Assembly (NCBI GenBank): GCA_002426195.1
Contig: DIOT01000027.1
Span: 1-64,000 of the forward strand
Length of the DNA stretch: 64,000 nt
Reading direction: 5' to 3'
Origin: Bacteroidales bacterium UBA5507
GTDB lineage: Bacteria; Bacteroidota; Bacteroidia; Bacteroidales; Lentimicrobiaceae
The position numbers and the translations under genes are program-made. The notes beneath the pieces are model-generated. The model worked only from the letters and a program-made list of their open reading frames with translations, was not told the origin of the DNA and searched no databases. Below are positions 15,981 to 24,555 of the stretch, piece by piece (position 1 is the first letter of the stretch; the number at the start of each line of letters is the position of its first letter).

Positions 15981-17285
15981 CTATTCAACAGGTGAATAGT
16001 AGATCAATAGTCGCATTCTTCCTGATTCAGCACCAGGCCCCTTAAGAACTGCCCGGTTTGCACTTAATGCACTACCTGCAGCTATAAGAGTCAATCCGTA
16101 ATCTGGTAAATCTGGGTGCAGTAGTCTTTGTTGAACATATCTGGTTACACGGATTCTGTATTCTTTGTTATCATCAGCCTGTCCTCCGATAAAAGCTGAA
16201 CCTTCGGCTTCATCTGGCAGCACCTCATAATTACCATCTTCATCCAATGCTCTTATTGCGATAAGTGCAGGAATAGGATAGTTATCATCAGGCTGGTCAT
16301 TTTCAATTACCAGCACTGCTTCGTGAATGGCCGGAATATTTTGCTTTGCCAGATCATCAATAAATGGGAACCTTAATTTGATCTTAGCTCCACCCATTGC
16401 CTGCAGAAAAAGCTGGTCATTTCCTGCTGTGGTATCACCTGCAAATTGATCTAATAGAAGCTGATCAGCTCCATTGTAGTTAAAATGCTCATATTGATTA
16501 TAGCGTGCAGCATTTGCTCCAAAAATGAAATTAACCCTGGATGTGTCTTCAGAATTGTGGTAGTAGAGAGTTATTGCGGCCTGACTATGACCGAGATCGA
16601 GATACATCATTCCTCCCTCTCCTGGTGATGAAGCATTAGCAGCTGTTAAATAGATTCCTTTGAATTCTTTGAGGAATTCAGTGTTAGTGGTAAATGAGTT
16701 TGTATCGGCAGTAATTATTCTGTTTGCAAATTCCTGTGTAAGTTGAATTCTCATATGGGGTACTCTTGCAACTCCATTAACGGTATCCGTTGTCCGGGTA
16801 TCAGGAACAAAAGAAGCTTGGCCAATTACAGTTGGTTTTATGGAAGTTGAACTGAAATGATAATAAGGATTTACAATGTTGAGTGTGTCATCAAGTTCAT
16901 ATACGGAAATATTCTGAACGGCAAGAGTATCACCATATACGCCTTTATATGGGATTGAAAGAATAATACTGTCAGCCACAGGGTTATTTCCAAAAGAAAT
17001 ATTTAGTGCAGCCATCCTGAATTGCGAATAGATTGAAGCTGTTGTAACACCAAAAACAGGATCGTTAACCGAACCAAGCAAACTTGTTGATAATTCATCA
17101 GTCCTTAAAGTATCCTCCTGAAGAGTATAGGCTATAATTGTACTGGTATCGGTATATTCATGTGATAATAATTCCTCGTCAGGAATCAGGTCCAAACCTA
17201 AGAGGTCAGGTTCTTTCTTACATGAAACTGAGAGAACAATCAGTACGGCAAAAATCAGTATTTTGTTAATTGTGAGGCGGTGCAC
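15981..17285 (-). CDS. DUF4270 family lipoprotein
   Basis: An exported protein with a lipoprotein signal (ILIFAVLIVLSVSCKKEPD) and a DUF4270-like body: EPDLLGLDLIPDEELL, LLGSVNDPVFGVTTASIYSQFR, and a beta-rich remainder ending RAVLKGPGAESGRMRLLIYY. DUF4270 is restricted to Bacteroidota and has no known function. I placed the start at GTG 17285 because it gives a typical lipoprotein leader with Cys22; a TTG at 17318 would add 11 residues. The neighbours (glycogen-synthase-like gene upstream, glmS downstream) match a recurrent Bacteroidota arrangement, and the short gap upstream suggests one transcript. Confidence 0.85.
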   Translation of the reverse strand: MHRLTINKILIFAVLIVLSVSCKKEPDLLGLDLIPDEELLSHEYTDTSTIIAYTLQEDTLRTDELSTSLLGSVNDPVFGVTTASIYSQFRMAALNISFGNNPVADSIILSIPYKGVYGDTLAVQNISVYELDDTLNIVNPYYHFSSTSIKPTVIGQASFVPDTRTTDTVNGVARVPHMRIQLTQEFANRIITADTNSFTTNTEFLKEFKGIYLTAANASSPGEGGMMYLDLGHSQAAITLYYHNSEDTSRVNFIFGANAARYNQYEHFNYNGADQLLLDQFAGDTTAGNDQLFLQAMGGAKIKLRFPFIDDLAKQNIPAIHEAVLVIENDQPDDNYPIPALIAIRALDEDGNYEVLPDEAEGSAFIGGQADDNKEYRIRVTRYVQQRLLHPDLPDYGLTLIAAGSALSANRAVLKGPGAESGRMRLLIYYSPVE

Positions 17286-17326
17286 GTGTTGAATGATATT
17301 AAGTGAAAAGGATTGCAAGATAATTG

Positions 17327-18151
17327 TTATTCAGGAGCTGTGGCCGGATTTGCAAGCACATTATCATAAAAATTGTTATAAACTTCAACGTACTTATCTT
17401 CGTTATAAGGCAAAAACGGTTTACCGGAATTCTTAGCATAGTCAAGCACTTCCTGGTTAGTATTCTCAGCACCTGCAATAACACCATCAGAGAAGTCAAT
17501 AGCAGTCATCATCAAACTGCTATAGGACGGTTTCTTAAAATGCTTGAGATCTTTATTTGTAATGCCATCAAGCTTCACTTTATTTGAAAGATCTTTATGC
17601 AGAAGTTCACTAAAATCATCCTCATATAGAGAAGTAATCACCTTAGTGTCAGTGAAAAGAGGATTATCCTTGAATGCTCTCTTTACATACAGCGGAATAA
17701 GGCTTGACATCCATCCATGACAATGTACAATATCGGGAGACCAACCAAGCTTCTTCACTGTTTCAATGACGCCTCTCGAGAAAAATATAGCTCTTTCTTC
17801 ATTGTCTTTGAAAAACTTATTGTTTTTGTCTCTGAACATGAACTTTCTCTGGAAGTAATCTTCGTTATCAATGAAATAGATCTGCATTCGGGCAGACTGA
17901 ATAGAAGCAACTTTGATGATAAGCGGATGGTCGGTGTCGTCAATTATAAGATTCATCCCTGAAAGGCGGATAACTTCATGGAGCTGGTTTCTACGTTCAT
18001 TAATATGACCGAAGCGAGGCATAAACGTTCTAATTTCCCGACCTTTTTCCTGGATTCCCTGTGGAAGATAACGACTTATAGTTCCCATCCTGCTATCTTT
18101 TAAGTAAGGGACTATTTCCTGAGATACGAAAAGTATCCTCGTTTTTTCCAT
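17327..18151 (-). CDS. Short glycogen/starch-synthase-like protein (GT5 N-domain only)
   Basis: At 274 residues this protein covers only the N-terminal Rossmann half of a GT5 glycogen synthase (normally about 480 residues). Recognisable segments are RILFVSQEIVPYL (5-17), FMPRFGHINERR, IYFIDNEDYFQRK and WSPDIVHCHGW. The ADP-glucose-binding KxGG motif is replaced (residues 18-21 are KDSR) and the C-terminal GT1-like domain with the catalytic Glu is absent. Transfer activity is therefore doubtful. Short forms like this are annotated as glycogen/starch synthase across Bacteroidota and sit next to DUF4270, so this is a lineage protein and not a recent truncation. Its real role is unknown. Confidence 0.8.
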   Translation of the reverse strand: MEKTRILFVSQEIVPYLKDSRMGTISRYLPQGIQEKGREIRTFMPRFGHINERRNQLHEVIRLSGMNLIIDDTDHPLIIKVASIQSARMQIYFIDNEDYFQRKFMFRDKNNKFFKDNEERAIFFSRGVIETVKKLGWSPDIVHCHGWMSSLIPLYVKRAFKDNPLFTDTKVITSLYEDDFSELLHKDLSNKVKLDGITNKDLKHFKKPSYSSLMMTAIDFSDGVIAGAENTNQEVLDYAKNSGKPFLPYNEDKYVEVYNNFYDNVLANPATAPE

Positions 18152-18464
18152 GATACAATCATTTAGTATATAGAATGCAAAATTAGCAAATATTTGCCAA
18201 ACTTTCTATTCTAAATTTATTCAACTGCAAATCAATGATAAAGAGCTTACCGATTTTGATATGATATGTCATTTTAACTGCACTTGATCTTAAGAAACGG
18301 GAATATCCTCATGTTATTATTTAAAACGATTCTAAGTTAACTGATTGAAAATCTTTGTGATTAGAGAAAATATTTCGGCGTCAGGATTATTCTATTAAGA
18401 ACAATTAATTATAAATTTGCCACTCCTGTAGCAATGATATTTGAAACAATAACTTTAAAAGAAG
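18152..18464. other. Divergent intergenic region with palindrome and -7 boxes
   Basis: This 313-bp region separates the glycogen-synthase-like gene (leftward) and the redox fusion gene (rightward). It holds a leftward -7-like TAATTTTG (18185-18178), directly abutting a perfect 12-bp palindrome GCAAATATTTGC (18186-18197). A rightward TAAATTTG lies at 18412-18419, about 45 bp before the fusion gene. I see no small gene, RNA gene or riboswitch-like fold in the rest. Confidence 0.5.
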
Positions 18465-21400
18465 ATGTATAAAATAAACTCACACCCTATACTCGAGATT
18501 GCTCCTGCAGAAGAGGTAACTTTCACATTCAATGGTAAAAAAGTGAGAGGTGAAAAGGGATTTACCATAGCCGCTGCTCTTCATCAGGCCGGCTTTCCAA
18601 TCCATAGCCATAGCTTGCAAAACAGAGAACGAAGTCTGGAATGTGGTATCGGCAAATGTGGTGCTTGTGAAATGCTTGTTGACGGGCAGATTAAAAGAAT
18701 TTGCATTACAAAGGTTGATAGTGTAAGTGAAGTAAAAGAAATTCCTCACAACTATACTCCCGAAGTAACTTATGTAAATACCAGGGATGAGATTAAAGTA
18801 TACAGAACTGAGGTTGTGATTATTGGGGCCGGACCAGCCGGACTGGCTGCAAGAGAAGAGTTAAACAGGAACGGAGTTGACAATATAGTAATTGACAATA
18901 ATGAGCATATTGGCGGACAATTCCTGATGCAAACGCATCAGTTCTTCTTTTTTGAAAAAGAAAAGAAGTTTGGAGGCATGCGTGGATTTGATATAGCGAA
19001 AACACTTGTTGGGGACGACCACACCGGGATAATGCTGAACTGCACTGTCTGGGATGTACTTGAAGGTAAGCGAGTAGCTGTTAAAAACATCAAGACAAAT
19101 GAAATCTTTTACGTTGAAGCTCAATATCTGGTTGTTGCTACTGGGGCTGTTCCTTTCATGCCGGCATTTGAAAACGACGACCTGCCAGGTGTTTATACCG
19201 CTGCTGTCATCCAGAAAATGATGAATACAGAGTTTACGCTTCTGGGTAAAAACATCTTAACAGTTGGAGCAGGTAATATCGGATATCTCACTTCCTACCA
19301 GCTTATGCAAGCAGGGGCAAGTGTAAAAGCAATCATAGAGGCACAACCTTTTGAGGGAGGTTTCCCTGTTCAGGCTAACAGAGTCAGGAGACTGGGTATA
19401 CCTATTATGCTGTCGCACATTCTGCTTAAGGCAATTCCTAATGCAAATCACAATGGTATAACCGGTGCTATTATCGCCAGGTGTGAGAATTTTAAAGCAA
19501 TACCCGGAACAGAAATTCTGATTGAAGGAATTGATGCCATAAATATTTGCACAGGTCTGGTTCCCGATGACCAACTATTGATTAAAGGAAATGAAATTTT
19601 TGGTCGTCATTGCTTTGGAGCAGGAGATTCTATCAGAATCGGAGAAGGTACAAGTGCCGTTCTCAGGGGCCGTCAGGTAGCTTATGACATCTTGCAGGAA
19701 ACGGGAAAGAGGTATGATTACAACGAGTTTTTGTCAGTCTCAAAAGAATATATAGACTCTCAACAACATCCAAAAAGAATTATTGACAAACCTTTCCTGC
19801 CAACACCTGAAAGGATGAATGCGAAGCCATTCGTACAGATTGACTGTTTGTACGGATTTGCTTGTAATCCATGTGAATTCTCATGCTCACATGGAGCAAT
19901 CACAAAAACTTCTACCAGCACAGTACCTCATATTGATTATGATAAGTGTATTGGTTGTATGGATTGCGTTTATCAATGCCCGGGTCTAGCAATCTTTGGA
20001 TATAACATTAAAAAGGATTGGCTATTCTTGCCAATTGAATACCAAGCTAATGAAGGTGCAGATGTTTATCTGGTTGACAATAATGGTTCGATTTTAGGAA
20101 GCGGACAAATAGAGAAGATATTAAAGAAACCTAATAAGACCAATGTTGCCAGAGTTAAGTCTCTCGATATTCATAATGAGCAGCTTGTTAGTGTGAGAGG
20201 TTTTATTATTAAAGAGAAGTACCCCGAGCCTCTGCAAGTTACCCCTGCTGAACATAAGGAAAAGGAAAAAATGTTTGTTTGCCACTGCGATGATGTTTCA
20301 CTTGACGAAATACTTGAAACAATTGGCGAAAGACAATTTATTTCAGTTGATGAGATTAAGCACACAACTCGTTTGGGTATGGGAGCTTGCAGAGGCAAAC
20401 GTTGCATTCGTCGACTTAAACAGACATTAACAAGTTACGGCATTACTGTAGTTGGAGATGCTACTCCTCGTGGACCCTTATCAAATCAACTTACAATGGG
20501 AGAGCTTTATCCTCATCAAGGTCACGAGAAAATATACATTAATTCGAAGGCAAGTGAGCCGGTGAAGATTGAAGTTGCCTCGCTTGTTGGTGGAGGTGGA
20601 ATGGCAGGATCAGCGTTGTTCAGATATCTTGCCGAAGCCGGACTAAAACCAGTATTGATAAATGCCGACAGAGGCTCTTCATGGAGGAATATTGCTGGTG
20701 GCAGACCTGCATTCAGCGTGCCGGAACTGGCAGATATTGCTAACAGGAATCTTGAGATTTTTAAAGAACTACAGAAAACTTCAAATGTAAACTTCCACCA
20801 GATTAATTATGTAAATCTGGCTCATGACGAAGCAGTGCTACAGGCACTTGATAATTCAAGAGCTTGGTCGAATGCTTATATGGTTGAGCCAAAGGACTTT
20901 AGTAAGCATATTTCATCATACTTCAATCCTGACAACAAAACATACCTGGGAGCTCTTATAACAAAGGATTGTTGGCAAGCAACACCAGGATTGGTTCTTG
21001 ATTTAATCAGACGAATTGGAATTAAGAATGGTGGTACCATCAAAGAAGACTGTCGTTTGATTGATGTTAAAAGGGATGGCAAGAAGTTCATCGTTCTCGT
21101 TCAAGACCATAACAAGGAATATATAGAGTACCATACTGATATTTTCATCAATGCCCTTGGAGGGGAAGCAGGTAAATTTGCATCCCAATTAGGACTGGAA
21201 ACTGGTCTATATCCTGTCAAGCATCAGGCATTCATTACCAGGAGATTGCCTATGATGGGTATTAATGGCAATCCACTTGATATGATTATTGATAGACGCA
21301 AATACAAGGGATTTGTTGCTGTTTACGGTCAACAACTCGGTGAAACGGGTCAGATTATTGGTTGCGCATCACCTGCCACTGATCCATTAGAGGCCGGTAA

Positions 21401-21698
21401 AAACCTAAAGTTTAATTCAAAGCAATTCCTCGAAATCGTATCAGAGGTCTTTGTTGACTGGTTCCCGAATCTTTCATCTGTTGGTTTCCAGGCAGTATGG
21501 GCGGGATATTATACTGAACCACGAATGATAGTAGATACGGAAGAAGGATTATTAGTTGGATTAAGGGGACAGGGGTATATGCTTGGTCAGTATCTGGCAA
21601 AGCTATATGTCGATAAACTGACCGGTAAAAAAGTACCTGACTACATGGACTTACTGACCCTTAAAGGTGAGGGAATCCATGAAAAGGCTTTCAAGTAA
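18465..21698 (+). CDS. Five-module iron-sulfur flavoprotein oxidoreductase
   Basis: A 1077-residue cytoplasmic fusion. In order: (1) a [2Fe-2S] domain like the sarcosine oxidase alpha N-terminus, with Cys60, 65, 68 and 80; (2) an FAD/NAD(P) pyridine-nucleotide-disulfide-type domain with GAGPAG at 121-126; (3) a ferredoxin-like segment near 458-510 with CLYGFACNPC and CIGCMDCVYQC; (4) a BFD-like [2Fe-2S] domain near 602-650 (CHC and CRGKRC); (5) a DAO-type FAD domain from about 702 with GGGGMAGS. Separate subunits of this kind (HcnABC, octopine/nopaline oxidase, proline or hydroxyproline dehydrogenases) oxidise amino acids and pass electrons onward. The substrate is unknown; a D-amino or imino acid is plausible inference. 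Single gene. Confidence 0.88.
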   Translation: MYKINSHPILEIAPAEEVTFTFNGKKVRGEKGFTIAAALHQAGFPIHSHSLQNRERSLECGIGKCGACEMLVDGQIKRICITKVDSVSEVKEIPHNYTPEVTYVNTRDEIKVYRTEVVIIGAGPAGLAAREELNRNGVDNIVIDNNEHIGGQFLMQTHQFFFFEKEKKFGGMRGFDIAKTLVGDDHTGIMLNCTVWDVLEGKRVAVKNIKTNEIFYVEAQYLVVATGAVPFMPAFENDDLPGVYTAAVIQKMMNTEFTLLGKNILTVGAGNIGYLTSYQLMQAGASVKAIIEAQPFEGGFPVQANRVRRLGIPIMLSHILLKAIPNANHNGITGAIIARCENFKAIPGTEILIEGIDAINICTGLVPDDQLLIKGNEIFGRHCFGAGDSIRIGEGTSAVLRGRQVAYDILQETGKRYDYNEFLSVSKEYIDSQQHPKRIIDKPFLPTPERMNAKPFVQIDCLYGFACNPCEFSCSHGAITKTSTSTVPHIDYDKCIGCMDCVYQCPGLAIFGYNIKKDWLFLPIEYQANEGADVYLVDNNGSILGSGQIEKILKKPNKTNVARVKSLDIHNEQLVSVRGFIIKEKYPEPLQVTPAEHKEKEKMFVCHCDDVSLDEILETIGERQFISVDEIKHTTRLGMGACRGKRCIRRLKQTLTSYGITVVGDATPRGPLSNQLTMGELYPHQGHEKIYINSKASEPVKIEVASLVGGGGMAGSALFRYLAEAGLKPVLINADRGSSWRNIAGGRPAFSVPELADIANRNLEIFKELQKTSNVNFHQINYVNLAHDEAVLQALDNSRAWSNAYMVEPKDFSKHISSYFNPDNKTYLGALITKDCWQATPGLVLDLIRRIGIKNGGTIKEDCRLIDVKRDGKKFIVLVQDHNKEYIEYHTDIFINALGGEAGKFASQLGLETGLYPVKHQAFITRRLPMMGINGNPLDMIIDRRKYKGFVAVYGQQLGETGQIIGCASPATDPLEAGKNLKFNSKQFLEIVSEVFVDWFPNLSSVGFQAVWAGYYTEPRMIVDTEEGLLVGLRGQGYMLGQYLAKLYVDKLTGKKVPDYMDLLTLKGEGIHEKAFK

Positions 21699-21748
21699 TT
21701 GCAAAACCTTGAATTACGGAATTTTAACAAGGCTACTGCAATTAATAT

Positions 21749-21779
21749 TTTGCAAATAGAATAATATTTGCTACTTTTG
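21749..21779 (+). promoter_or_regulatory. Canonical promoter of DUF177-rpmF-plsX-fabH
   Basis: TTTG (21749-21752), exactly 19 nt, then TACTTTTG (21772-21779), a full match to the Bacteroidota housekeeping promoter. The predicted start near 21786 gives a leader of about 20 nt before the GTG at 21806. Confidence 0.8.
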
Positions 21780-21805
21780 CACCCCTAAAACTAAACCATA
21801 AAGCT

Positions 21806-22330
21806 GTGGATTACTTAAAGGATTATGTAATTCCATTTGTTGGGTTAAGTACTGGAGATCATCAATATGAATATCTCATAGATGATAAGTTCTTTGCAAA
21901 TTTTGAATATTCAGAAATAAAGCGAGCGCAGGTAAATGTTAGGCTCAGCCTGAACAAACATGAGCGGATGCTGGTTTTGACTTTTTCAATGAAGGGAACA
22001 ATTGAAGTTTCTTGCAGTAGATGTCTTGATAACTTCGATTTACCAATTGAAGATGAGCAGGTTCAATATATTAAATTCGGACCGGAATACAAGGAAGAAG
22101 ATGCTGATGTATTGATCATTCCAGAGTCGGAAACACATGTTAATGTTGCGCCCTTTATATATGACTATCTCAATTTACTGGTACCATTCAGGATTGTACA
22201 TCCTGTTAATGAAGATGGTCTTTCAGGATGCGATCCGGATGTGATCAGAAGATTGGAGAAAGAAATTAAGCAAAAAGAATCTGACCCCAGATGGGATAAG
22301 CTAAAAGGATTAAATATCGACAATAACTAA
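21806..22330 (+). CDS. DUF177 family protein (YceD-like)
   Basis: A 174-residue protein of the DUF177/YceD family, which is nearly always encoded directly upstream of rpmF. It shows the conserved cysteine pair in EVSCSRCLDNFDLPI (near residue 70) and acidic strand segments after it. In plants and E. coli, members are linked to 23S rRNA accumulation, so a ribosome-assembly role is likely. The start is GTG at 21806, about 20 nt after the predicted transcription start. rpmF follows 19 bp downstream. Confidence 0.9.
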   Translation: MDYLKDYVIPFVGLSTGDHQYEYLIDDKFFANFEYSEIKRAQVNVRLSLNKHERMLVLTFSMKGTIEVSCSRCLDNFDLPIEDEQVQYIKFGPEYKEEDADVLIIPESETHVNVAPFIYDYLNLLVPFRIVHPVNEDGLSGCDPDVIRRLEKEIKQKESDPRWDKLKGLNIDNN

Positions 22331-22349
22331 CAATAAAAAATAATTAGAA

Positions 22350-22535
22350 ATGCCAAATCCAAAACATAGGTTTTCAAAAACCAGGACAGCAAAGAGGAGA
22401 ACACATTATAAAATAGATGCACCTACTATCACTATTTGCTCAAATTGTGGCGCCTCAGTTTTATACCATAGAGTATGTCCGGATTGTGGATACTATAAAG
22501 GTAAGCTTGCTATTGAAAAAGCTACAACAGCTTAA
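22350..22535 (+). CDS. rpmF: 50S ribosomal protein L32
   Basis: A 61-residue basic protein beginning MPNPKHRFSKTRTAKRRTHY, the standard L32 N-terminus. It carries a zinc-ribbon pair CSNC and CPDC (about residues 30-47). It belongs to the large ribosomal subunit. The four cysteines make this the zinc-binding C+ form. Position between DUF177 and plsX is the usual bacterial order. Confidence 0.98.
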   Translation: MPNPKHRFSKTRTAKRRTHYKIDAPTITICSNCGASVLYHRVCPDCGYYKGKLAIEKATTA

Positions 22536-22566
22536 TATTGAGGCTTTCTAACTCAAATATAGTCAG

Positions 22567-23523
22567 ATGAGAATCGGACTTGATGTTATGGGCGGCGATT
22601 TCGCGCCTGTATCGACTATTGCAGGTGCTATCCTTGCTCTGGAGCATTTGGATTCATCAGATCAAATAGTTCTTATAGGTGATAGTGATTCTATTCACAC
22701 GGAACTACATAAACATAACACATCTCCAGATCTTTTTGAGATTGTACACGCAAAGGATGTAATCCATATGGGTGAGCATCCTACACGAGCTCTGCTTCGT
22801 AAACCTCAGTCAAGCATTACAATTGGATTTGACCTTCTAAAGCATCGGCATATTGACGCTTTTGCAAGTGCAGGAAGTAGTGGTGCAATGTTAGTTGGGT
22901 CAATCTATAGTGTCAATAATATTCAGGGAGTTATAAGACCATGCACTGCAGCTGTTTTACCACAAGAAGCTGGTGGTGTAAGTCTTCTTCTGGATGTTGG
23001 TACTAATCCGGATGCAAAACCTGATGTGCTTTATCAGTTTGGCCTTTTAGGCTCAATTATGGCAGAGCATGTATATAAGATTTCAAAACCCAAAGTAGCT
23101 TTACTGAATATTGGTCAGGAGGAAGAAAAGGGTAATATTAATGTTCAGGCAGCATTCGCTTTGATGAAGGATACCCAACAATTTAATTTCATTGGGAATG
23201 TGGAAGGAAGGGACATCCTGAGAAATAAAACTGATGTTATTGTTTGTGATGGTTTCACCGGTAACATCCTGCTTAAGAATATTGAAGGAATGTTCAGAAT
23301 AATGATGAAGCATGGACTGCGCGATAATTATTTCGACAGATTTAATTATGAGCAGTACGGCGGAACACCTATTTTAGGAATTAATGGAAGTGTCATTGTT
23401 GGACATGGAATATCTAACGATGTCGCTATAAAAAATATGTTGTTACTTGCCAGGGATGTCTATTGTGCAAAAGTTTCCGCTAAAATAAAGAAGGCTCTTT
23501 CAATAGCTCCGGCAGAATATTAA
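22567..23523 (+). CDS. plsX: Phosphate acyltransferase PlsX
   Basis: PlsX converts acyl-ACP to acyl-phosphate, the donor used by PlsY to start phospholipid synthesis. It opens with the signature RIGLDVMGGDFAP. Other conserved segments are FASAGSSGAMLVGS, LLLDVGTNPDAKP and VIVCDGFTGNILLKN. The 318-residue length is normal. It is a peripheral membrane enzyme. fabH follows after 6 bp, so membrane lipid initiation and fatty acid initiation are transcribed together. Confidence 0.97.
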   Translation: MRIGLDVMGGDFAPVSTIAGAILALEHLDSSDQIVLIGDSDSIHTELHKHNTSPDLFEIVHAKDVIHMGEHPTRALLRKPQSSITIGFDLLKHRHIDAFASAGSSGAMLVGSIYSVNNIQGVIRPCTAAVLPQEAGGVSLLLDVGTNPDAKPDVLYQFGLLGSIMAEHVYKISKPKVALLNIGQEEEKGNINVQAAFALMKDTQQFNFIGNVEGRDILRNKTDVIVCDGFTGNILLKNIEGMFRIMMKHGLRDNYFDRFNYEQYGGTPILGINGSVIVGHGISNDVAIKNMLLLARDVYCAKVSAKIKKALSIAPAEY

Positions 23524-23529
23524 GCTATA

Positions 23530-24555
23530 ATGACAAAGATACGTGCTGCTATTACCGGTGTTGGTGGATATGTACCAGAATACCGACTTACTAATGACGA
23601 GCTTAGCCGTATGGTTGATACCACCGATGAGTGGATAATGACCAGAATTGGTATTAAAGAAAGAAGAATCCTGAAAGGGGAGGGTAAAGCCACCTCTGAT
23701 ATGGGTGCCGAAGCCGTTAAGAACCTTCTTCAGAAAACAAATACAGATCCATCAGAGATTGATATGCTGATATGCGCAGTTGTCACTCCTGATATGCTAT
23801 TCCCGGCAACAGCAAATATAATTGCTGATAAAACTAATATTAGAAATGCATTCGGCTTCGATCTCAATGCTGGTTGTTCTAGCTTTCTTTATGCTCTTAC
23901 CACTGCAAGTAAATATGTTGAAGCCGGGATGCATAAGAAAGTGATTGTTGTTGGTGCTGATAAGATGTCATCTATTGTTGACTACCAGGATCGTGCTACT
24001 TGTCCAATCTTTGGAGATGGAGCAGGAGCTGTTCTTCTTGAACCAACTACAGAAGAAGTGGGAGTAATGGATGCTATTCTTCAGAGTGATGGAGTTGGAA
24101 GGATTCATCTGCATCAGAAAGCTGGTGGCTCATTGAAACCACCTAGTCATGAGACAGTAGATGCTCGTGAACATTATATTTATCAGGAAGGACAACCGGT
24201 ATTTAAATGGGCTGTTAGTAAGATGGCTGATGTTTCTGTTGAAATGATGAAGCGCCATAATTTAACATCTGAAAGTCTGAACTGGCTGGTTCCTCATCAG
24301 GCAAATCTGCGAATAATTGAGGCAACAGGCAATCGCATGGGTCTTCCCAAGGAAAAGGTGATGATTAATATTCATCGTTATGGTAATACCACATCGGCTA
24401 CGCTTCCGTTGTGTTTATGGGAATGGGAAAATCAACTTAAGAAAGGCGATAATATCATTCTTGCAGCTTTCGGAGCCGGTTTTACCTGGGGTTCCGTTTA
24501 CATTAAATGGGCATACGATGGCAATCAGGAAAAAGACCTTTCAGTCCAGCCATAA
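23530..24555 (+). CDS. fabH: 3-oxoacyl-ACP synthase III
   Basis: FabH starts fatty acid synthesis by condensing an acyl-CoA with malonyl-ACP. The catalytic triad is visible: Cys in LNAGCSSFLYAL (near 117), His in VPHQANLRI (near 257) and Asn in HRYGNTTSATLP (near 287). AAFGAGFTWGSVYIKW closes the fold. The C-terminal tail (about 12 residues after IKWAYDG) is slightly extended and overlaps the 3' end of the convergent PHP gene by 31 bp. It is the last gene of the DUF177-rpmF-plsX-fabH operon. Branched- versus straight-chain primer preference cannot be told. Confidence 0.97.
   Translation: MTKIRAAITGVGGYVPEYRLTNDELSRMVDTTDEWIMTRIGIKERRILKGEGKATSDMGAEAVKNLLQKTNTDPSEIDMLICAVVTPDMLFPATANIIADKTNIRNAFGFDLNAGCSSFLYALTTASKYVEAGMHKKVIVVGADKMSSIVDYQDRATCPIFGDGAGAVLLEPTTEEVGVMDAILQSDGVGRIHLHQKAGGSLKPPSHETVDAREHYIYQEGQPVFKWAVSKMADVSVEMMKRHNLTSESLNWLVPHQANLRIIEATGNRMGLPKEKVMINIHRYGNTTSATLPLCLWEWENQLKKGDNIILAAFGAGFTWGSVYIKWAYDGNQEKDLSVQP

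Noticed and set aside
21707..21732. CCTTG and CAAGG inverted repeat after the redox fusion gene as a terminator
   Set aside because: The stem is only 5 bp with a 16-nt loop and no T run; too weak to call.
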